DNA of 10,789 nt from an uncultured Clostridium sp. Its GTDB lineage: Bacteria; Bacillota; Clostridia; TANB77; CAG-508. Both the position numbers and the translations under genes were made by a program. The number at the start of each line of letters is the position of its first letter. Position 1 is the first letter of the stretch. The stretch spans positions 1 through 10,789 of the forward strand of contig USDF01000048.1 of assembly GCA_900553405.1 (NCBI GenBank), given 5' to 3'. The notes under the pieces were generated by a model. That model was given only the letters and a program-made list of their open reading frames with translations. It searched no databases and was not told the DNA's origin. This document shows, one piece after another, positions 1 through 5,800 of the stretch.

Positions 1-1367
1 TCTACTACATAGTTTTGCTCATTATCTACTTGCATGTTTTTGTCTATTGTTGCAACTAAAGTTTTTCCATTATAAATTTTAATATTACCTTCTTCAGATA
101 AAATTTTATCAAAGTTTGATTTTGATATTTTTAATTCTTTAAAATATGTATAGTTTTCACCTTTTAAGTTTAATTCTAATTTATCTAATAATTCTGTGTT
201 TTCTATTTTTGTAAGACCTACATTTGTTATTATATTTTCTGTATATTCTGTTTCTTTTTTAGCTGTTGTTTCGTAGTTTGCATATATTTGACCTTTACTT
301 AAACTTTCTGTAGTGGTTGCTTCTACTTCTACTAATTCACCTATTTGGTCTTTCATATTTTCTTGACTTGATTTACTTCTTCTTGCTTTTGTAATGCTAG
401 ATTCATAAATTGATATTTCACTATTTGCTTCTAATGTTACTGGAACTGACTTCGTGATTTCTTTTTTGTATATACAAGTTACTAAAAATTCGTCTTTAGC
501 TTGTTTACTCCAAGAAACCTCACCTTGTTCATTTGCTTCGTTTTCTATTGTAATAGTTACTTTATTTGCATCTTTATCATAATTGTAGTTTGAAGAAGTG
601 AAGCTTGCACCTGTTTCATCTCCATTAGTTGCTTTAGTAGTATTAGCTACTACCTTTACTTCTTCTGGTTTTGTACCATCTATAGTTGGTATTGAAATTT
701 CTACTTTATTTTCTTTTACTGGTAAATTGTTATCTTTTAAATATGATTCTACATTCATTTGTATAACAACAACTTTTTCTCCATTTACTTCAGTTGGAAT
801 AAATTTTGAAAGGCTAATATTTAGCTCTGGATATTTTTCTGCTGTCCACGCTAAATTAACCGTAACATCCTTTTTAGCTTGTTTTTCGTTTCCATCTCCA
901 TCTACATATGTACCAGTGAATTTTATTTTATTTTCTTTATAAATTTGAGATAAAGAAATTTTTTCACTAGTAGTAGTTATCATTTCGATTGGAATTGCTA
1001 GTTCTACGGCATCTCCCTTTACTATTTGATTAAAATATATTTTATTATTTTCTATTTTTGATACTTCTTTTGCAGTAAATGTATCTGATATTTTAAAGTT
1101 TGGATTATTTAAATCTACTACTATATCTTTTAGGTAACCTTTGTTATTTACTTTTATGGTAGTATATAAATAATTTTCTTCTCCTATTTTTTTAATTGCT
1201 GCATTTGTTTTTGTTTCTCCTTCTTTAAGGTATGTATCAAATTCAACATTTGCTTGGTTTGTTGCTGTCTGACTACTTGCTATTACTTCACCAATAATGC
1301 TTATATAACTAAACATTATTATGAATACTAATATACTTGCTAACCATTTTGTTTTTTGTTTGAACAT
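1..1367 (-). CDS. Secreted large surface protein, N-terminal 455 residues (3' end beyond the window)
   Basis: The start is the ATG at 1365-1367, chosen because a perfect AGGAGG lies 8 nt upstream and a signal peptide follows directly. Residues 1-8 are basic (MFKQKTKW), about 9-27 are hydrophobic, and cleavage is likely near EVIA/SS around residue 30. The mature part is Lys-, Glu-, Thr- and Asn-rich with alternating beta-strand patterns such as KVEISIPTIDGTKPEEV (221-237), and no catalytic motif is visible. It is mostly free of Cys (one at 298). A short basic stretch, KARRSKSS, lies at 327-334. The frame is open to the left edge, so the C-terminus and any anchor are unseen. The style resembles the N-terminal heads of long clostridial proteins that carry SdrD B-like and DUF11 domains, like those at the other end of this window, but no direct homology can be shown because the matching parts of those genes are outside the window. 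The role in adhesion or envelope structure is inferred. Confidence 0.85.
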   Translation of the reverse strand, partial: MFKQKTKWLASILVFIIMFSYISIIGEVIASSQTATNQANVEFDTYLKEGETKTNAAIKKIGEENYLYTTIKVNNKGYLKDIVVDLNNPNFKISDTFTAKEVSKIENNKIYFNQIVKGDAVELAIPIEMITTTSEKISLSQIYKENKIKFTGTYVDGDGNEKQAKKDVTVNLAWTAEKYPELNISLSKFIPTEVNGEKVVVIQMNVESYLKDNNLPVKENKVEISIPTIDGTKPEEVKVVANTTKATNGDETGASFTSSNYNYDKDANKVTITIENEANEQGEVSWSKQAKDEFLVTCIYKKEITKSVPVTLEANSEISIYESSITKARRSKSSQENMKDQIGELVEVEATTTESLSKGQIYANYETTAKKETEYTENIITNVGLTKIENTELLDKLELNLKGENYTYFKELKISKSNFDKILSEEGNIKIYNGKTLVATIDKNMQVDNEQNYVV

Positions 1368-1375
1368 AGAAATTT

Positions 1376-1381
1376 CCTCCT
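1376..1381 (-). promoter_or_regulatory. Ribosome binding site of the left surface-protein gene
   Basis: The minus strand reads AGGAGG, 8 nt before the ATG at 1365-1367. It is a full match to the anti-Shine-Dalgarno sequence and fixes the start of this gene. Confidence 0.9.
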
Positions 1382-1434
1382 AAAAATTTTATATTTAATA
1401 TTTATTTTTGCACATAATTGTACGATCATATTAT

Positions 1435-1463
1435 ATTATACCTTATTTTCTATGATTTTTCAA
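1435..1463 (-). promoter_or_regulatory. Sigma-A-type promoter of the left surface-protein gene
   Basis: On the minus strand, TTGAAA (1458-1463) and TATAAT (1435-1440) are separated by exactly 17 nt. A second overlapping AT-rich -10-like string (ATAATATG) follows. Transcription would begin near 1428, giving a leader of about 60 nt before the ATG at 1367. The gene therefore appears to be transcribed separately from the lipoprotein gene upstream. Confidence 0.75.
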
Positions 1464-1639
1464 TGTTTTTTCTGATATTTTTAAAGTTTTTATGTATAAT
1501 TCCACTTTTTTCCATTTCACTGTGCTTTTCAGTATTTTCTTTTTTGCATTTTTTATATTTTTGCATATTTTCTGTGCCTTTTCAATAGTTTAATATTTTA
1601 CAGAAAATGTATTTACTCTTTTTGCTTTACGGAAGCTAG

Positions 1640-1657
1640 ATATTTGGTATCAAATAT
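1640..1657. repeat. Small palindrome ATATTTG-GTAT-CAAATAT
   Basis: Seven-bp perfect arms flank a GTAT centre. It lies about 200 bp upstream of the left gene's promoter, which is far for a classical operator. In DNA this AT-rich it may be chance, and no function can be assigned. Confidence 0.4.
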
Positions 1658-1679
1658 TAAATTTATGTTACAAAATAAT

Positions 1680-1710
1680 ATTTTCGGTCGATTTTATGTA
1701 ATTTTCGATC
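1680..1710 (-). repeat. Two 10-bp direct repeats spaced 21 bp apart
   Basis: The minus strand carries GATCGAAAAT (1701-1710) and GACCGAAAAT (1680-1689), which match at 9 of 10 positions. They start exactly 21 bp apart, two helical turns, so both face the same side of the DNA. That is the geometry used by many dimeric response regulators. They lie about 250 bp upstream of the left gene's start point, and no regulator can be named from sequence alone. Confidence 0.4.
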
Positions 1711-1823
1711 TAAAAAACTGCAAATTTTAATTATTTTTTGTATACTTTTTAGTAAATTTTTATCTTTTAATTAAGTGTTTCCGTAGTTATATTGTTAAAA
1801 AGCTTTTAAATTTTATATATTTT

Positions 1824-1844
1824 TCCGCTATAGCGGATTTTTTT
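1824..1844 (+). terminator. Plus-strand terminator-like hairpin with no visible plus-strand gene
   Basis: TCCGC (1824-1828), a TATA loop and GCGGA (1833-1837) form a 5-bp GC-rich stem followed by seven T (1838-1844). Only the plus strand has the T tract; on the minus strand the stem is followed by A residues, so it would not stop the minus-strand genes seen here. It could end a small plus-strand RNA from the AT-rich stretch to its left, or be a leftover of lost sequence. The stem is short, so chance is possible. Confidence 0.5.
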
Positions 1845-1962
1845 GTATGATTGTTCCAAAAGAGACAGATTTACCTAAACTTTTTAGTCGTTCGAGCTAA
1901 AAGCAAGTTACGAATAAAATATGCATAGACAACATCTCAAATGAAGTCTCGATAGTCATGGC

Positions 1963-2001
1963 GAAAGCCCTATGAAACTTAATAAGTTTCATAGGGCTTT
2001 C
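1963..2001. repeat. Perfect 18-bp inverted repeat with a 3-nt loop
   Basis: The arms at 1963-1980 and 1984-2001 pair without mismatch around the loop AAT at 1981-1983; the core is GAAAGCCCTATGAAACTT. It lies about 90 nt downstream of the lipoprotein stop, where a terminator would be expected, but neither strand has a T run after it. It could be a terminator without a U tract, an mRNA 3'-end stabiliser, or a small mobile hairpin element. Its GC content is above that of the surrounding DNA. Confidence 0.85.
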
Positions 2002-2089
2002 ACGTTTAGAAAAACACTTATACAATAAGGTGAGAATTACAAAAGTTTGGCCCATGTGGAGTAATGAGTAGGGTTAGGTTCTGACTAAC

Positions 2090-2722
2090 TTACTTACTTT
2101 TTTTAGCAATCAAGGTAATATCTAATGTATATTCCCCTTCTCCTTTAATGTTGTACTCAAGTGCTACTTCATCACCATCATGTACTTCTACAGATAATTT
2201 GCTTAACATATAATAATTTTCATAGCCTGTAACTTCATCAAAAGTCTCATAATCATTCTGCGCACTTTCTATATATACCTGCATCTTTGCTGGTGTATAT
2301 ATCAGTAAATTATCACCTTCTGAAAATTCAACTTTCTGTCCATTTTCTACAATAACTTTTTTGTTGGTTTCGTCATTGAAAATAACCATTTTAGGCTCTT
2401 CTATGACTCCATCAAAAGTTTTAATCCATTCTGTACCAGGGAGTGTAGACTCCATATCGATACCTTCGTATACCACAGGTTCAGGTGTCGGTGTAGTTTC
2501 TTCTGCCGTCGACTCTACTATTTCTTCAGTTTCTACAGGTGCTACAGACTCTGTTTCTTCTGCTTTAGCAGTTTCTACTTTTGTAGTTTCTGTTTCAGTG
2601 GAAGGAGCTGCTGCCTGGTTAGAACCACAAGCTGTAAGCAAGGTCGCCATAAGCATAACCATAACTGTTAACAGAGCTAATGTGTGTTTCCGCATTCTTT
2701 TTGTTTTTCTTAATGTGTTCAT
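2090..2722 (-). CDS. Lipoprotein of unknown function with an acidic Thr/Glu linker
   Basis: The start is the ATG at 2720-2722, with AAGGAGG 7 nt upstream. The N-terminus is a type II signal: a basic start (RKTKRMRK, 5-12), a hydrophobic core at about 14-29 and the lipobox LTAC with Cys32 as the predicted lipid-anchored residue after cleavage by signal peptidase II. Residues 33-85 form a low-complexity Thr-, Glu-, Ala- and Pro-rich spacer (for example STAEETTPTPEP). From about 86 to 210 there is a compact, probably beta-rich domain starting ESTLPGTEWIKTFDG. I do not recognise it, and no enzyme motif is visible. It would sit on the outer face of the membrane. It has its own promoter and lies downstream of the terminator of the 1846-residue gene, so it is not part of that operon. 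All four Gln codons are CAG, and CTG, GCG, CGG and ACC occur, unlike its neighbours, which hints at acquisition from a higher-GC relative. The identity as a lipoprotein is secure; the function is unknown. Confidence 0.88.
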   Translation of the reverse strand: MNTLRKTKRMRKHTLALLTVMVMLMATLLTACGSNQAAAPSTETETTKVETAKAEETESVAPVETEEIVESTAEETTPTPEPVVYEGIDMESTLPGTEWIKTFDGVIEEPKMVIFNDETNKKVIVENGQKVEFSEGDNLLIYTPAKMQVYIESAQNDYETFDEVTGYENYYMLSKLSVEVHDGDEVALEYNIKGEGEYTLDITLIAKKSK

Positions 2723-2729
2723 AATAAAT

Positions 2730-2736
2730 CCTCCTT
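2730..2736 (-). promoter_or_regulatory. Ribosome binding site of the lipoprotein gene
   Basis: The minus strand reads AAGGAGG with a 7-nt spacer before the ATG at 2720-2722. This selects that ATG over the in-frame Met at residue 10. Confidence 0.9.
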
Positions 2737-2774
2737 AATTTAAAGTGTGAATTAGTTTTTTAGGTATTTTACCT

Positions 2775-2789
2775 TTATGTTTAACATAA
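2775..2789. promoter_or_regulatory. Candidate operator palindrome over the lipoprotein promoter
   Basis: TTATGTT-T-AACATAA is a perfect 7-1-7 inverted repeat centred at 2782. It overlaps the -10 box (2786-2791) and the expected start point (about 2779), a position where a bound repressor would block initiation. The 7-1-7 layout is that of PerR and Fur boxes, but the bases agree with the PerR consensus only in part (10 of 14 arm positions), so the regulator is not identified. Confidence 0.45.
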
Positions 2790-2814
2790 TACCATTTTTT
2801 TCTAATTGTGTCAA
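2786..2814 (-). promoter_or_regulatory. Sigma-A-type promoter of the lipoprotein gene
   Basis: The minus strand has TTGACA (2809-2814, a perfect -35), a 17-nt spacer and TATTAT (2786-2791, one mismatch to TATAAT). It starts immediately after the terminator of the upstream operon. The predicted start near 2779 gives a leader of about 57 nt. Confidence 0.85.
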
Positions 2815-2815
2815 T

Positions 2816-2853
2816 AAAAATAGACAATTTTAATTAAAAAATTGCCTATTTTT
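2816..2853 (-). terminator. Rho-independent terminator of the surface-protein operon
   Basis: Arms 2838-2850 and 2819-2831 pair over 13 positions around a 6-nt loop, and a run of five T follows on the minus strand (complement of 2816-2820). One pair is G.U on the minus strand but would be A.C on the plus strand, which supports the minus strand as the RNA. Upstream A residues let the stem extend into the U tract. It begins about 10 nt after the stop codon at 2862-2864. Confidence 0.88.
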
Positions 2854-2861
2854 TTATTTTT

Positions 2862-5800
2862 CTACTTTATTAATACTTTTTTCTTAATAAAGATTATTCC
2901 TATTGTTATTATTCCTACTACTCCAATTGCAAATACTGCTATTAAAATGTAATCTATTGCATTACCAAATGGTGGTAATATTTTTACTACTTCTGCCTTA
3001 TCTGCATCTAATTCTTGTGGTAATTTTGTTGCATCTTGGTTTCCTACTACAGAGTATTCGTTTCTTCTACCTACAATGTTACTTGTTTTTACAATCTCTA
3101 CAACATTTGAGTATGTTAAGTCGTCTGTATCATTTTCAGATGTAATTAATTGTGTTAATACTAGTGGTACACTTACGTTATCTTTAGCATTTTTATTAAT
3201 TTTATCTTTATATAATGTTGGTACTAAATCTGTTCCTAAATTTTCTGTTATTATTATTGTATTGTACCTATCCACTATTTCCTTTAGTTCATTATTAACT
3301 AATCCATCTGATAATAGTTTTTCATTATCTATTACTTTCCAATTACTGTTTTCTGAAACATTAAATTGTAAATTATTTGCTACATAATCTATTACTTGGT
3401 TTGCTTTTGTTGTTACTATTGTGTTTTTGTCTTTAACTATTCCTGTATAATAGAAACAATTATCTTTGTAATCTACCTCACCTACATTGCTAACTGTAAT
3501 TTTATATGTAACTTTTATTGTTGCACCATGCATTAATTCTTCGTCCATACTTAATTGAATTAAACCAAACTTGCTTGAATTTTTATTTCTAATATTAACT
3601 ATATTTCCAAATAAATCGCTATCCATAAAGTTACCTTTATATCCTACTTTATATTGGTTATGTTCTCTCCATAATACATTTTGTGCTGTATCTTTTGCGT
3701 CAAATAATACTGAACCATCTGCTAGTGTAAGTTTTACATTTGTTACTTCTTTGTCTATTGCAAGTTGTGCTTTTGGTCTTTCTTCTAGTCCTAAATCTAC
3801 ATTTTCTATTTTATATTTATTGTCTTTTTTATTTCCATCTGTTCCAACTTGATCATATTCTAGTTCTACTGATATTAAACCTGTTTCTGCTTTCATTTTA
3901 GTTCTATCTATTAGTTCGTCTATTAAGCTTTGCAATTGTGTTGTATTATAGCTATTTCCTAAATATTCTGGTAATTCTCTATGAGAAACTAATACTTCTG
4001 CTATATGGTTTATTGCATTATCATCTGAATAGTCTATTACTTCGTTTCTGCGAGATTCTATATCTTTTGCATCTGATACATTATTTGCTTTATCTGATGC
4101 TGTTATATCGTAATAGTAACCTTTTTGTTTTGAAGTATCTACATTTCCATTTGTATCTAAAGTTGGAACTGTAGTTGTTTCGTTATGGTCTGAATTAGTT
4201 TTATCATAAGCTGTAACTTCTGTTAAAACTTTTCCTAATATTTCGTTTCCTTGTACCCATGTAGATTTTTCTCTCCATATGTATTTTCTTGTTTGTTCTA
4301 TACCTGTTTGATATGTTGTAGATTTATAATCTTGTCCATTATAAGATTTACTATTTAAACCTGATTTTCCTAAAGTTTTATTTACAGATGTATTTGCATC
4401 TTTTGTTAGTACTGTTTTTTCTGTATCTCCATATATGAACCTTACTACATATTTACCTGGCATAAATGATTTGAATGCATATGTTCCATCGTGTGAATCT
4501 GCAAATTCATAGTTTGGTATTAAGTTTCTGTAATTAATTATTGGTGTTTCTGAATTTATGGTTCCTGTACCTGTTCCTTTTCCTATTGTGTTTGTTCCAC
4601 CAATTTCTTGTCCTAAATTTGTTGCTGGTGCTCCAAATTCTCTCCATACATATTCTTTACCATTTTCCATTAACTCTACTAATTGCACTGTTACACCATT
4701 TATTAGTGTTTCTTCTTTTCTTTCGCCGTCGCCTGTTGTTGTTACTTCTATTGTTTTATTTCTTTCGTCTTCCCATACAGAACCTGAAATTACTCTTGTT
4801 TCATCATCGTTTCTATATAGTATTATTCTAATATTTGGTGCTTTATCTGTATCATCTTCAAAGTTTTCGTATCTAATTGTTCCGTCTTTTGGCACATCTG
4901 CTGCATTTAAGTTACCTGGATTTGAATCTCTATCTACTATTCCGGCTGGTTTTAGGCTTACATCACCTATATTTGGTACTTTTGTTCCATTTGCATATCT
5001 TGTTGTGTATCCATTTACTTCTGCAATATTTTCTTTACCTACGCCTATCGCTGTACCAGATACTAGTTCTTCGTCTAGTCTCACCCAATCTTCTCCGTCC
5101 ATTGTATCTTTCTTTACTTTAAATGTTAGGTATACATATGCTGTTTGTCCCGCTTCTAAGTAAATTCCTTTTTCTATTGGTTGTCCTTCGTTTTCTCCTT
5201 GGTTTGTTATTTTTTGAGCATTATTACTTAATCCTGTTACATATAGATTATCGTAACCTGTTATTTTTGTTTCTGTATTTTTACCGTACCTACTTGTAGC
5301 ATTTGCTTTTGTAGTATATTTTCCTTGGTTTTCTCCACGTTTTATTTCTATATATGAACGATTATCTATATATTCTAAGTCTTGGTCATAGTAATCTACT
5401 AGTTCATCTAATCTAGTTTGTACACTTAAAGCTTGGTTACGTACCATTATTTTGTATGTTATATATACTTCCAACTCATCGTCTTTAGTTTTTCCAAGTT
5501 CTGCTACTCTACTTCCATACATACTTGCTTTATAAATATAATCTGATTTATACAACTCTCTTGAATAATTTGTATTATAATATGCGTCTGAAAGTCTTAC
5601 ACTAATATCCCATTGATTTTCTGCATTTGCTTTGTTTTCTAATGTGTCATATGTATATGTATGTGTTTGTCCATTTATTTCTAGAGTTACTTTGTCTACG
5701 TCTTTCTTAATTGCTAAGTCAGATTCTTCTCTTCTTTCTACACCCAAATTTATATAATATGCATTATCATATAATATTGAAATTCCACCTATTCCATTTA

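Larger units (their letters stand above)
1464..2089. other. Intergenic stretch without a supported gene
   Basis: I find no frame here with an RBS and a protein-like translation of useful length. From 1464 to about 1845 the sequence is extremely AT-rich. From about 1846 to 2089 it is more mixed and resembles the lipoprotein gene beside it. The stretch holds direct repeats at 1680-1710, a palindrome at 1640-1657, a plus-strand terminator-like hairpin at 1824-1844 and a perfect long hairpin at 1963-2001. On the minus strand, two related strings (GAAAAGGCACAG and GAAAAGCACAG) occur between about 1520 and 1590 and may be a decayed repeat. Confidence 0.6.

Noticed and set aside
598..942. A 114-codon plus-strand frame inside the left gene
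   Set aside because: It lies opposite a secreted protein gene with promoter, RBS and signal peptide; it has no RBS, and its translation is an antisense artefact.
1824..1837. The TCCGC-TATA-GCGGA hairpin as terminator of the lipoprotein gene
   Set aside because: On the minus strand it is followed by A residues rather than T, so its orientation is wrong for that gene.
1897..1959. A 20-codon minus-strand frame beginning MTIETSFEML next to the long hairpin
   Set aside because: It has no RBS, because the hairpin arm occupies that position, and the peptide shows no recognisable feature.
1464..2089. CRISPR array, tRNA or riboswitch in the gap
   Set aside because: There are no regularly spaced identical repeats, no cloverleaf with a T-loop GTTC core in a proper context, and no recognised aptamer core.
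4558..5163. A 201-codon open frame on the plus strand opposite the giant gene
   Set aside because: It is the complement of well-supported coding sequence, has no RBS, and its Phe-, Ser- and Pro-rich translation is what antisense of Lys-, Glu- and Thr-rich coding gives.
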